A DNA stretch of 64,000 nt from Agreia pratensis. GTDB taxonomy: Bacteria; Actinomycetota; Actinomycetes; Actinomycetales; Microbacteriaceae. The notes under the pieces were generated by a model, which was not told where the DNA came from, did not search any database, and saw nothing but the letters and a program-made list of their open reading frames with translations. The stretch spans positions 310,001 to 374,000 of the forward strand of contig NZ_FXAY01000001.1 in NCBI RefSeq assembly GCF_900177685.1. Reading direction: 5' to 3'. The stretch's first letter is position 1. The number at the start of each line of letters is the position of its first letter. Position numbers and translations under genes: made by a program. Shown here piece after piece: positions 54,676 to 63,059 of the stretch.

Positions 54676-55635
54676 CTACGCGCCCCGGCGCGCCGCCCAT
54701 GCACTCCGCACCATCTCGTCGAGCGTGTGGCGCATCCGCCAATCGAGATCGCGCGCAGCCAATTCGCCCGACGCGACGATGCGGGCCGGGTCGCCGGGTC
54801 GACGCGGGGCGATCTCGGGCTCGAACGGTATTCCCGTGCCCTCGGCCATGGCGGTCATGATCTGGCCCACGGATGCGCCGTCGCCGCTCCCGAGGTTGTA
54901 GGCGGGCTCGACCGGCTCGCCGGCGTCGAGACGATGCGCCGCCGCCACGTGCGACAGAGCGAGGTCGGAGACGTGGATGTAATCGCGCACGCACGTGCCG
55001 TCAGGCGTGTCGTAGTCGTCGCCGTTGATGCGCGGAACCCGACCGTCGAGAAGAGCATCGAAGACGAGAGGAAAGAGGTTGTGCGGGCTGGTGTCGAACA
55101 GGTCGGGGTATCCCGAGCCCACCACGTTGAAGTAGCGGAGGGACGTGTGCGCGAGGCCGGCTGCGACTCCTTGGTCGCGCAGCAACCACTCGCCGATCAG
55201 CTTCGACTCGCCGTAGGGCGACTCGGGGCTCTTGGGCGTCGATTCCGTCACCAGGTCGGTGTCGGGGGTTCCGTAGACGGCAGCGCTCGACGAGAAGACG
55301 ACGCGGTCGACCCCGGCATCGCTCATGGCGCCGAGGAGTACCTGGGTTCCCGTGACGTTCTGCTCGTATGTGTGCAGCGGGCGGGTCACTGAGACGCCGG
55401 CGTACTTGTAGCCGGCGACATGCACGACCCCAGAGATGGCGTGGTCTTCGAAGATCTCGCGAAGCAGGTCGGCGTCGAGGATGCTGCCGTTGATGAACGG
55501 GACTCCCTCATCGACAAAAGCGCGGTGCCCGCTCGAGAGATCGTCGATCACGACAACATCGATGCCCTGTTCGATGAACGCTCTCACCACGTGCGAACCG
55601 ATGTAGCCCGCGCCTCCCGTTACCAACCACGCCAT
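54676..55635 (-). CDS. galE: UDP-glucose 4-epimerase
   Basis: 319 aa extended short-chain dehydrogenase. NAD-binding GGAGYIG is at 7-13, VVHVAGYKYAGVSV in the substrate region, catalytic SSSAAVYG (Ser116/117) and YGESK (Tyr141, Lys145), then LRYFNVVGSGYPD. It interconverts UDP-glucose and UDP-galactose for glycan synthesis. GGAG lies about eight bases before the ATG. The start overlaps the end of a 43-codon membrane ORF, suggesting translational coupling. Confidence 0.95.
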   Translation of the reverse strand: MAWLVTGGAGYIGSHVVRAFIEQGIDVVVIDDLSSGHRAFVDEGVPFINGSILDADLLREIFEDHAISGVVHVAGYKYAGVSVTRPLHTYEQNVTGTQVLLGAMSDAGVDRVVFSSSAAVYGTPDTDLVTESTPKSPESPYGESKLIGEWLLRDQGVAAGLAHTSLRYFNVVGSGYPDLFDTSPHNLFPLVFDALLDGRVPRINGDDYDTPDGTCVRDYIHVSDLALSHVAAAHRLDAGEPVEPAYNLGSGDGASVGQIMTAMAEGTGIPFEPEIAPRRPGDPARIVASGELAARDLDWRMRHTLDEMVRSAWAARRGA

Positions 55636-55751
55636 TCGTCGACTCCTTTACCCAGCGGAACGCGACGGTACCCATCGCGGATCAAGTCTCGCATCGTCCA
55701 GCCGATGGCAATGGCCGCGAGAACACCCATGATTACAAGAAAAATCATCAT
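55620..55751 (-). CDS. Small membrane protein (43 aa) overlapping galE
   Basis: The frame starts ATGATG and encodes MMIFLVIMGVLAAIAIGW as one transmembrane helix, then a basic cytosolic tail TMRDLIRDGYRRVPLGKG ending in EWRGW and TAA. It overlaps the galE start by 16 bases in another frame. TAGCGT (55764-55759) lies seven bases before the first ATG, fitting a leaderless promoter. Homologues are not known to me, so it is supported by hydrophobic character, promoter placement and coupling only. Confidence 0.5.
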   Translation of the reverse strand: MMIFLVIMGVLAAIAIGWTMRDLIRDGYRRVPLGKGVDEWRGW

Positions 55752-55847
55752 GGCAGTAACGCTATGAATTGCGATAACCAGCCACCAGATGGAAGAATGT
55801 CAATGCTCCACCTTTTACTGCCACCGTTCGCCGATCGAGAGAATCCC

Positions 55848-56807
55848 ATGCTGAAGAAGGTCGTTCTGATCGCACTCCCCCACGTCGCCCCGTTCGAGTT
55901 CGGCGTGATCTGCGAGGTCTTCGGCATCGATCGCGCAGACATGGGCGGTCCGACGTTCGACTTCACGATCGCCGCCGCCGAGCCCGGCCCGATTCCGACG
56001 AGCATGGGCTACGACATGATGATCATGAACGACCTCGGCACCGCCGCCGACGCCGACCTCATCGCGATACCGGCCCACATGATCGATGGTGACGTTCATC
56101 CAGAGGTCCTGCGAGTGCTGCACGAGGCGAACGACCGCGGCGCGTGGATCCTCACAGTGTGCAGCGGCGCGTTCACCCTGGCGAAGTCAGGCCTCCTGAA
56201 TGGCAAGCGCGCAGCGACCCACTGGATGCACGCCGACCGACTCGCACGAGAGTTTCCCGAGATCGAGGTCGACCCCGACGTCCTCTTCGTTCAAGACGGC
56301 AACATCATCACGGGGGCCGGTACCGCGGCAGGAATCGACGCCGCACTCCACCTCGTGCGCACCGAACTCGGCGCTGCCGCCGCGAACGTCATCGCCCGGC
56401 GCATGGTGGTGCCCCCGCAACGGGCGGGAGGCCAGGCCCAGTTCATCGCCGCCCCCATGCCCGCAGAGCCGAGCGACTCGTTCGCCGGCGTCACAGAATG
56501 GATGCTCGAGAACCTCGACCGCGACCTCAGCGTCGACGAGTTGGCACGCAAGGCCCTGATGTCCTCTCGCACCTTCGCGCGGCGATTCCGTGCGGACCTG
56601 GGAACGACTCCTGCCGCCTGGCTCAACAAGCAGCGCCTCATGCGCGCACAGCACCTGTTAGAAGAGACGACACTCGGCCTCGAGGCAATCGCTTCAGAGA
56701 CGGGCTTCGGATCTGCAGCGGTCATGCGCCACCACTTCGTGAAGACGTTGCAGACGACGCCGGCGAACTACCGCCGCACGTTCTGCGTGAGAGAACTCGT
56801 GAGCTGA
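55848..56807 (+). CDS. GlxA-type AraC-family transcriptional regulator
   Basis: 319 aa. The N-terminal DJ-1/PfpI-like domain (about 1-185) has VCSGAFTLAKSGLLNGKRAATHW with the usual nucleophile-elbow Cys. It is followed by an AraC double helix-turn-helix (LDRDLSVDELARKALMSSRTFARRFRADLGTTPAAWL and LEAIASETGFGSAAVMRHHFVKTLQTTPANYRR). Such regulators often control nearby catabolic genes, but none is obvious. ATG 55848 has GAGAG about eight bases upstream. The gene is followed by the first of two flanking repeat elements. Confidence 0.92.
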   Translation: MLKKVVLIALPHVAPFEFGVICEVFGIDRADMGGPTFDFTIAAAEPGPIPTSMGYDMMIMNDLGTAADADLIAIPAHMIDGDVHPEVLRVLHEANDRGAWILTVCSGAFTLAKSGLLNGKRAATHWMHADRLAREFPEIEVDPDVLFVQDGNIITGAGTAAGIDAALHLVRTELGAAAANVIARRMVVPPQRAGGQAQFIAAPMPAEPSDSFAGVTEWMLENLDRDLSVDELARKALMSSRTFARRFRADLGTTPAAWLNKQRLMRAQHLLEETTLGLEAIASETGFGSAAVMRHHFVKTLQTTPANYRRTFCVRELVS

Positions 56808-56831
56808 GGGCGCAGTCCCCACGGCTCGCTG

Positions 56832-56924
56832 CGCTAACTGAGGACATCTTCGTCGTCACGATGGGACCGGCCCGGTGTACCGAGGGCGGCACGTTCGTTG
56901 GGCAAGGAATGTCCTCAGTTAGCG
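56832..56924. repeat. Inverted-repeat element, copy 1 (93 nt)
   Basis: CGCTAACTGAGGACAT (56832-56847) and its exact complement (56909-56924) enclose 61 bases of unique sequence. The same termini occur at 57996-58087 on the other side of the AbiEi/DUF559 gene. The interiors of the two elements show no similarity that I can see. The rest of the 234-base gap shows nothing else clear. Confidence 0.85.
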
Positions 56925-57041
56925 ACGGTCAACCTGGCTTCTGCCGCTCACCACTCCCTCACATCAGCCCAGCACTCGTCATGATCCACCGACAGTCGGG
57001 GATCCGACCGTGGGGCCGACGGGCCTCGCCACACTCGACGC

Positions 57042-58001
57042 ATGGCCGACGACCTCTCGCGCATCCAGAACTTGATGATGGTGACAGGCGGAGTCGCGTC
57101 GCGAAACACTCTGCTGTCTCTCGGCGCGACTCCGCGCATGATCGACCATGCACGATCTGTTCGCCTACTTCAGCCGATTCGACGTGGCATCTACGCGAGC
57201 GCCGAGGCCGACCTCGATCAGCGGCGCGCGATTCGGCTCGGTGGCAAGGTCGCATGCCTCTCAGCACTGCGCAGACATCGTGTCTGGGCGGGACTCGATA
57301 CTCGGCTTCACGTGTGCCTGCGACGTTGCGCTCATGATCTGCGCATCGACGAAGCGGCGAGCGTGGGGCTATCTGCTCTGAGCCGACGATCCGACACCAA
57401 CTTCGTCGCTGACCCGGGTGCTCCGCGCCTTCATTGGCAGAGATCCGAACCTCGAGACGTCGCTGAGTCGTCGTATCAGCGCGATTGGCTCATGCCGCCT
57501 CTGGTATCGCTGCGCCAGGCCGTTCTCTGCCAGAACGAGGAGCACGCGATCGCGAGCATCGACTCGGCGCTGCGTACAGGTTTCATCACGAAGAGTCAGG
57601 TCGATCGGCTATTCACTCAGTTACCGGCACGCCTGCAATGTCTTCGTGCTGAGATCGACCCGACCGCGGATTCCGGCAACGAGACGGTGGTGCGCGTTCG
57701 ACTGCGCAGAGCCGGTTTCGTCGTCGAGACACAGTTCCCGGTGCCTGGCACCAGCCGGTTCGACCTCCTGATCGACGGAGTCGTCACCCTCGACATCGAC
57801 AGCCGACGGTGGCACCGCGACGATGCGCAGATCTCGTGGGACTTCGACAAGGCTCTCTGCTCCTTTGGTGCAGGGCTTCCGAGCCTGCGCATCCTGCCCC
57901 GACACATCTACGAATCATGGCCGCAGACGTCGGCTGTCATACGACGAACCGTCTCCGAGGCGAAAGAACTCCGTGATCTCCGTCGAGCGCAATCACGCTA
58001 A
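57042..58001 (+). CDS. AbiEi/DUF559-type protein (endonuclease-like), copy 2
   Basis: 319 aa. The N-terminal AbiEi-like winged helix reads RIQNLMMVTGGVASRNTLLSLGATPRMIDHARSVRLLQPIRRGIYAS. The C-terminal endonuclease-like pattern is RFDLLIDGVVTLDIDSRRWHRDDAQISWDFDKALCSFGAGLPSLRILPRHI. It is paralogous in layout to the gene at 43315 but strongly diverged. No toxin partner is present. Its TAA stop lies inside the left terminus of the second repeat element, and the first element ends 117 bases before its start, so gene and repeats probably travel together. No ribosome-binding site is clear before the ATG. Confidence 0.8.
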   Translation: MADDLSRIQNLMMVTGGVASRNTLLSLGATPRMIDHARSVRLLQPIRRGIYASAEADLDQRRAIRLGGKVACLSALRRHRVWAGLDTRLHVCLRRCAHDLRIDEAASVGLSALSRRSDTNFVADPGAPRLHWQRSEPRDVAESSYQRDWLMPPLVSLRQAVLCQNEEHAIASIDSALRTGFITKSQVDRLFTQLPARLQCLRAEIDPTADSGNETVVRVRLRRAGFVVETQFPVPGTSRFDLLIDGVVTLDIDSRRWHRDDAQISWDFDKALCSFGAGLPSLRILPRHIYESWPQTSAVIRRTVSEAKELRDLRRAQSR

Positions 58002-58087
58002 CTGAGGACAAACCAACACACGCCAGAGTGCACACCGCGTCAGATCAACGACGTCTCTTACTCAATTGAAGAATGTCCTCAGTTAGC
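57996..58087. repeat. Inverted-repeat element, copy 2 (92 nt), containing the stop codon of the AbiEi/DUF559 gene
   Basis: GCTAACTGAGGACA (57997-58010) and its complement (58074-58087) enclose 63 bases. CGCTAACTGAGGACA matches the left arm of copy 1, and ATGTCCTCAGTTAGC matches its right arm. The TAA at 57999-58001 terminates the gene. Confidence 0.85.
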
Positions 58088-58098
58088 CCGACTGCGAA

Positions 58099-59373
58099 CT
58101 ACGCCGGGGCTCCCGGTGCCGCCAAGAAGACTGTTCCCACGCCGGTGAACGTGATCGCGCCTTCTTCGGGGGTGATGAAGACCGACTGGCCGCGCTCCAG
58201 GGTGGTATCGCTGCGTTCGCCGTGGATCTCGAACGATCCTGACGTGCAGATCGCGATCGCGGGGCCGTCTGGCCTGTAGGCCGCACGCTCGTTCAACTCG
58301 GTGTGGATGCGCGCGAGCACGAAGTCGGGAACGCCCGGCCTGAACTCCTCCACGCCGTCGGAGGGAAACGTGGGGCGAATGTAGGGAACGGGCAGCGGGT
58401 CGAAGTCGAGCACCGACAGAAGCTCGGGAACGTCGATGTACTTCGGCGTGAGTCCCCCGCGCAGCACGTTGTCGGAGGCCGCCATCAGTTCGACGCCGAG
58501 GCCCTTCAAATACGCATGGATGTTGCCGGCCGGCAGATACAGCGCCTCACCGGCCGAGAGGGTCACCCTGTTGAGCAGGAGCGACATCACGATGCCGGCG
58601 TCGCCGGGATACGCGGCGGCGAGCTCCCGAACCGTCTGGAGGGATGCGGCGTAGGCCCCCGCCATCGACGGGTCGTTGCGGGCGGCGAGTTCGGAGACTC
58701 TCCGCACCAACGCCGTGACCTCTTCTGAACCGCCGAGAAGCCACTCCACGAGGGCGCGAAGCACCGAGGCATCGTCTCCGTCGGCGAGCGCCCGCGAGAC
58801 GAACGGGGCGAGAACCGCCGAGCCCGCGGCATCCGATTCTGTCTGCCAGTTTTCGAGCAGCGCGACGATCTCGCGGATCTCGGCAAGGGGACGGAATCCG
58901 CAGAGGGCGTCGAAGGTGTCGCTCAGGGCGACGATGACCTCGGGCTTGTGCAGCGCGTCTTTGTAGTTGCGGTTCGGGGCATCGAGGGCGATACCGGCGG
59001 CGTTCTCGGCCTCGAAGCCCTGGCGCGCCCGCTCGAGCGTGGGGTGCGCCTGCAGAGACAGGGGCGCGTCGGCGGCGAGGATCTTGAGTAGGAACGGAAG
59101 CTGCTTGTGCCCTCCGAGCGAGTCGCGCGGATCATTCGCGATCCACTCGGCGAGGTTCTGTGCACCATGGGGGCTCGAGCCGTCGACGATCCTCGAGGGC
59201 GACCCCGGGTGCGCTCCGAGCCAGAGTTCGGCCTGCGGCGATCCGGATGCCGGCGTTCCGAGGAGTTCGGCGATCGCGGTGGCCGAACCCCACGAATAGT
59301 CGCGAGGAGTATTGGTGATGCCAACGAACACGTCGGGGCCCTTCTGAGCAGTCGTCGATGAGTCGATCGGCAC
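58099..59373 (-). CDS. manA: Mannose-6-phosphate isomerase, class I
   Basis: 424 aa. It interconverts fructose-6-phosphate and mannose-6-phosphate, feeding GDP-mannose and polyprenol-phosphate-mannose synthesis. TPRDYSWGS is the family N-terminus. Zinc ligands are visible as QAHPT (Gln108, His110), HKPE (Glu145) and a later His in GNIHAYLKG, and LRGGLTPKYIDVPEL marks the substrate loop. The start codon at 59373 is GTG. The mannosyltransferase gene 1.3 kb away is a likely downstream user. Confidence 0.95.
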   Translation of the reverse strand: MPIDSSTTAQKGPDVFVGITNTPRDYSWGSATAIAELLGTPASGSPQAELWLGAHPGSPSRIVDGSSPHGAQNLAEWIANDPRDSLGGHKQLPFLLKILAADAPLSLQAHPTLERARQGFEAENAAGIALDAPNRNYKDALHKPEVIVALSDTFDALCGFRPLAEIREIVALLENWQTESDAAGSAVLAPFVSRALADGDDASVLRALVEWLLGGSEEVTALVRRVSELAARNDPSMAGAYAASLQTVRELAAAYPGDAGIVMSLLLNRVTLSAGEALYLPAGNIHAYLKGLGVELMAASDNVLRGGLTPKYIDVPELLSVLDFDPLPVPYIRPTFPSDGVEEFRPGVPDFVLARIHTELNERAAYRPDGPAIAICTSGSFEIHGERSDTTLERGQSVFITPEEGAITFTGVGTVFLAAPGAPA

Positions 59374-59433
59374 GGGCGCGTTTATGAGCGACCTACAACG
59401 TCGCCCGGCGCGGTCTGCCGAGTCTTAGCCCAA

Positions 59434-59449
59434 ACTACCAATCGGTTGG
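59434..59449. promoter_or_regulatory. TetR-type operator-like dyad between manA and the acyl-CoA dehydrogenase gene
   Basis: CTACCAATCGGTTGGA contains the imperfect dyad CCAA-TCGG-TTGG, of the form bound by many TetR regulators of acyl-CoA metabolism. It lies about 60 bases before the dehydrogenase ATG. No regulator gene is adjacent, so this is tentative. Confidence 0.3.
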
Positions 59450-59509
59450 AGGCGAGACCTGCGCGCTGGTTGAGTTGCACGCGAACACCCCATGAGCAAC
59501 GGAGCACAC

Positions 59510-60688
59510 ATGTCTTTGGAACCCCTCGCCAGCGACTTCTACGGTTACGAGTCGATGCTGACCGACCAGGAGAAGACCGCACTCGCGGCGATCCGCACCT
59601 ACCTCGAGAACGAGGTCAAGCCGGTCGTGAACGGCCACTGGGAGAAGGCGACGTTCCCCCACGAGATCGTCAAGGGACTCGCAGACCTCGATGTCTACCG
59701 CTTCGGCTGGGATGAGACGAAACCCTTCGACAACTCTGCCGTCTTTCGCGGATTCGTGGCCCTCGAGCTCGGTCGCATCGACGCCTCGGTCGCCACCCAC
59801 GTGGGCGTGCAGAACGGCCTCGCGATGGGCGCGATCAGCGTCACCGGTTCAGACGAGCAGCGCGCAGAATGGCTGCCCCGGATGGCCGCCGGCGAGATCG
59901 TCGGCGCATTCGGCCTCACCGAGCCGACATCGGGCTCCGACTCCGCCCAGGGCCTCAAGACCACGGCGACCCGCGACGGCGACGAGTGGGTACTGAACGG
60001 TGAGAAGCGCTGGATCGGGCACGCGACCTTCAGCGACATCACGGTGATCTGGGCGAAGGACACGGCCGACAACCAGGTGAAGGGCTTCATCGTTCCCACA
60101 GACACGGCCGGCTACCGGGCCACGAAGATCGAGAACAAGCAGAGCCTGCGCATCGTGCAGAACGCCGACATCACGCTCACCGATGTGCGCATCCCCGAGT
60201 CGCTGCGCCTGCAGAACGCGAACTCGTTCCGCGACACCGCCAAGGTGCTGCGCCTGACCCGTGCCGAGGTCGCCTGGGCCGCGGTCGGCAACTCGATCGG
60301 CGCCTACGAGGCCGCCCTGCGCTACACGAAGGAGCGGGTGCAGTTCGGCAAGCCGATCGCATCGCACCAGCTGATCCAAGACCTGCTCGTGAAGTCGATC
60401 GGCAACATCACGGCCAGCCTCGGCATGGTCGTGCGGGTCTCGCAGATGCTCGATCAGGGCATCCAGCGCGACGAGCATTCGGCGCTCGCCAAGGCGTATG
60501 CGACGGCCCGGATGCGCGAGACGGTCGCGTGGTGCCGCGAGGCTCTCGGCGGCAACGGCATCGTGCTCGACTACGACGTGGCCCGGCACTTCGCCGACGC
60601 CGAGGCGCTGTACTCCTACGAGGGCACCCGCGAGATGAACACGCTCATCGTGGGGCGTGCGCTCACCGGCTTCGCTGCCTTCGTCTAA
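59510..60688 (+). CDS. Acyl-CoA dehydrogenase, glutaryl-CoA-dehydrogenase-like
   Basis: 392 aa FAD enzyme. FGLTEPTSGSDSAQGLKTTA and RWIGHATFSDITVIWAKD form the flavin/substrate middle domain. The helical C-terminal domain includes VQFGKPIASHQLIQDLLVK, CREALGGNGI and SYEGTREMNTLIVGRALTG, whose Glu is the expected catalytic base. The YEGT...GRALTG ending resembles glutaryl-CoA dehydrogenases; other short-chain acyl-CoA substrates are possible. ATG 59510 is preferred to 59492 because GGAG lies five bases upstream of it. No electron-transfer flavoprotein gene is near. Confidence 0.9.
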   Translation: MSLEPLASDFYGYESMLTDQEKTALAAIRTYLENEVKPVVNGHWEKATFPHEIVKGLADLDVYRFGWDETKPFDNSAVFRGFVALELGRIDASVATHVGVQNGLAMGAISVTGSDEQRAEWLPRMAAGEIVGAFGLTEPTSGSDSAQGLKTTATRDGDEWVLNGEKRWIGHATFSDITVIWAKDTADNQVKGFIVPTDTAGYRATKIENKQSLRIVQNADITLTDVRIPESLRLQNANSFRDTAKVLRLTRAEVAWAAVGNSIGAYEAALRYTKERVQFGKPIASHQLIQDLLVKSIGNITASLGMVVRVSQMLDQGIQRDEHSALAKAYATARMRETVAWCREALGGNGIVLDYDVARHFADAEALYSYEGTREMNTLIVGRALTGFAAFV

Positions 60689-60702
60689 ACGAACGGGGCC
60701 GT

Positions 60703-61497
60703 CTAGCGCAGCGCGGCCGTTCCGGCAGAGCGACGACGGAACGGCCAGCGCCGCTGGACACCCCACTGGGTCACGCGAAGCATCGCCTCGATCACGATGG
60801 CGCGGCTCATCTTCGATTCGCCGCGTTCGCGTTCGCGGAACTCGATCGGGAGCTCGACCACGGAGCCGCCGCCGTCGAGCACCCGAAGGGTCATGTCCAC
60901 CTGGAAGCAGTACCCCTTCGAATCCACAGAGCGCAGATCCATGCTTGCAATGCTCTCCGCCCGATAGACGCGGAACCCCGCCGTGACATCGTGCACCGCG
61001 ATTCCCAGCATGATTCGCGCATAGACGTTGCCCGCTCGGCTCAGCAGCTGTCTACTGAGGGGCCAGTTCACGACAGAGCCTCCGGGAACCCAGCGGGAAC
61101 CGATGGCGAGCTGCCTGCGGGAATCGCCGCTCGACGCCAGACTCTCGACCATGGCCGGCAGTCTCTCGGGCGGATGCGAGCCATCGGCATCCATCTCGAT
61201 CAGGTAGTCGTAGCCGCGGTCGAGTCCCCAGCCGAAGCCTTCTACATAGGCCGACCCGAGACCGAGCTTGCCCGCGCGATGAAGAACGTGGATTCGCTTG
61301 TCGGCCTCGCTCGCATCGTCGGCGATCTTGGCCGTGCCGTCGACGCTGTTGTCGTCGACGACGAGCAGATGCGCTGCGGGCATCGAGGCGAAGACTCGCT
61401 CGATGATCCACATCAGGTTCTCTGCCTCGTTGTAGGTGGGGACGATGACGAGGCACCCTGCGCCTACGTGTGAGTCGGCGTTGCTCGAATCTGACAT
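60703..61497 (-). CDS. Polyprenol-phosphate mannosyltransferase (GT2, Ppm1/DPM type)
   Basis: 264 aa without membrane helices. LVIVPTYNEAENLMWIIERV, VVDDNSVDGTAKIA, metal-binding DAD at 103-105 (EMDADGSHPPE) and IGSRWVPGGSVVNWPLSRQ match dolichol/polyprenol-phosphate mannose synthases. Its product would serve extracellular mannosyltransferases of lipoglycans or glycoproteins. ATG 61497 gives the family N-terminus; the longer frame to 61626 lacks homology. It converges with the acyl-CoA dehydrogenase gene and is divergent from O-antigen-ligase-like genes. Confidence 0.92.
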   Translation of the reverse strand: MSDSSNADSHVGAGCLVIVPTYNEAENLMWIIERVFASMPAAHLLVVDDNSVDGTAKIADDASEADKRIHVLHRAGKLGLGSAYVEGFGWGLDRGYDYLIEMDADGSHPPERLPAMVESLASSGDSRRQLAIGSRWVPGGSVVNWPLSRQLLSRAGNVYARIMLGIAVHDVTAGFRVYRAESIASMDLRSVDSKGYCFQVDMTLRVLDGGGSVVELPIEFRERERGESKMSRAIVIEAMLRVTQWGVQRRWPFRRRSAGTAALR

Positions 61498-61669
61498 GTT
61501 CTTTTCTCGATCTGTTGCTGATGTGCGCTGCTGCGTGCGGTAACGCTGATATGGATCTGACGACCTCAGCAAGGTTATTGGGTCGATCCGCATCGATCGG
61601 CCAGCACAGAGGATCATCACAGCCACTACAGGGCTACGAGGGCGGAAAGCCAGAACGGGGCGCGCTCGG

Positions 61670-61682
61670 TAGTCTTGCCTCT
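61670..61682 (+). promoter_or_regulatory. Leaderless-type promoter of the first O-antigen-ligase-like gene
   Basis: TAGTCT (61670-61675) fits TANNNT and ends seven bases before the ATG at 61683. The 185-base gap to the mannosyltransferase gene shows no other clear signal. Confidence 0.45.
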
Positions 61683-63059
61683 ATGAACTCCGTGACCAGC
61701 ACCGGCCGCGCCGCACTGGCCGTGCTCACGTTCTTCACCCTTCTCGCCGGAGACTTCTGGCGCAACCTCATCGGCTGGTACGGCTTCGCCGCCCTCGCTC
61801 TCGCCCTCGTCATCACGCTGGCCCTCCTGATCACCCGCGATAGAGGATGGCGTCAGCTCACTCCCCGCCGCGTTCCGCTCGCGCTGGCCGTGTTCCTCGG
61901 CCTCGCCGTCGTATCGATCGCCTGGTCGTTCTACCCCGGTGCGACGCTGCTCGGGCTGGTCGCCCAAGCGGGTCCCGTTGTCGCGGCGATCTTCTTCGCC
62001 ACCTCGATGACCTGGCCGCGCATCCTCACGGCCTTGGGCCGGGCCACCCGCTGGATTCTCGGACTCTCTCTGCTGTTCGAGTTCATCGTCGCTGCCTTCG
62101 TACGCCATCCGATCATTCCGTTCTGGGTCGACTATGGCGACGGCAAGTTACCGAACGCGTTCTTCTGGAGCCAGGCAGACCTCTTCACCGGCGCTCCGAT
62201 TCAAGGCATCGTCGGAAACCGCAACCTGTTGGCGTTCATCGCCGTTATCGCACTGGTCTGCCTCGTGCTCGAGCTCGCATCACGATCGCTGGGCCGTCGG
62301 CGCGCATACGCATGGATCGCCGTGGCCGTGGCCACTCTTGCCCTCACCCGCTCAGCCACCGCCATCGCCGTGCTCGTCGTCGTGGCCGTGGCCGCAGGCA
62401 TCCTGACCCTGATGCGGCGCTCGAACGCGAGGCAGCGCCGGGTGGTTCTCGCGTCGAGCGCGGTCGGCGTGATCGCGGCGGCCGCACTGGTCACGGTTTT
62501 CTCGTCTCAGATACTCAGGCTCTTCGGCAAGAGTTCAGATCTCACCGGCCGATTCGACATCTGGAATGCCGTGACAGCCCTCGCTCAGCAGCGACCCGTT
62601 TTCGGATGGGGCTGGGTCAGCTACTGGGTGCCGTGGGTCGAGCCGTTCACCCACCTGGCCGAACGCAAGGGCGTGACCTACCTTCAAGCGCACAACGCCT
62701 GGCTCGACGTGTGGCTGCAGCTCGGCATCGTGGGCCTGGTTCTGTTCGTCGGCGCCGTTGTCGGCGCGTGTTGGCGGGCGTGGTGGTTCGCAGTAGACCC
62801 GCAGCTGGATGCCCGGGGCACGCCGGTCCCCTTCGTTCCGGTGACGCTCTTCCCGGCCCTCATTCTCACCCTGCTCGTCGCCCAGTCGTTCGTGGAGTCA
62901 CGCATGCTCGTCGAGGGCGGGTTTGCTCTGCTCGCGCTCATGGCGCTGAAGACGCGGCGTGACGTCGGAGCAACAGGCATTGATCTCACCGTGCCCGACG
63001 GTGGCCCGGTCGAGTCCACCAAGCCCGTGATGCTGCGACGGGTGGGCTTTTCGCGGTGA
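61683..63059 (+). CDS. O-antigen ligase-like (Wzy_C) membrane protein, first of two
   Basis: 458 aa with about 11 or 12 hydrophobic helices. The central signature region GAPIQGIVGNRNLLAFIAVIALV and the Wzy_C part with LTGRFDIWNAVTALAQQRPVFGWGWVSYW, then LQAHNAWLDVWLQLGIVGLVLF, are characteristic of the O-antigen ligase/polymerase family. In Gram-positives such proteins polymerise or attach cell-surface polysaccharide repeat units. The stop overlaps the start of a paralogous gene (GTGA), suggesting a pair made together. Confidence 0.9.
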   Translation: MNSVTSTGRAALAVLTFFTLLAGDFWRNLIGWYGFAALALALVITLALLITRDRGWRQLTPRRVPLALAVFLGLAVVSIAWSFYPGATLLGLVAQAGPVVAAIFFATSMTWPRILTALGRATRWILGLSLLFEFIVAAFVRHPIIPFWVDYGDGKLPNAFFWSQADLFTGAPIQGIVGNRNLLAFIAVIALVCLVLELASRSLGRRRAYAWIAVAVATLALTRSATAIAVLVVVAVAAGILTLMRRSNARQRRVVLASSAVGVIAAAALVTVFSSQILRLFGKSSDLTGRFDIWNAVTALAQQRPVFGWGWVSYWVPWVEPFTHLAERKGVTYLQAHNAWLDVWLQLGIVGLVLFVGAVVGACWRAWWFAVDPQLDARGTPVPFVPVTLFPALILTLLVAQSFVESRMLVEGGFALLALMALKTRRDVGATGIDLTVPDGGPVESTKPVMLRRVGFSR

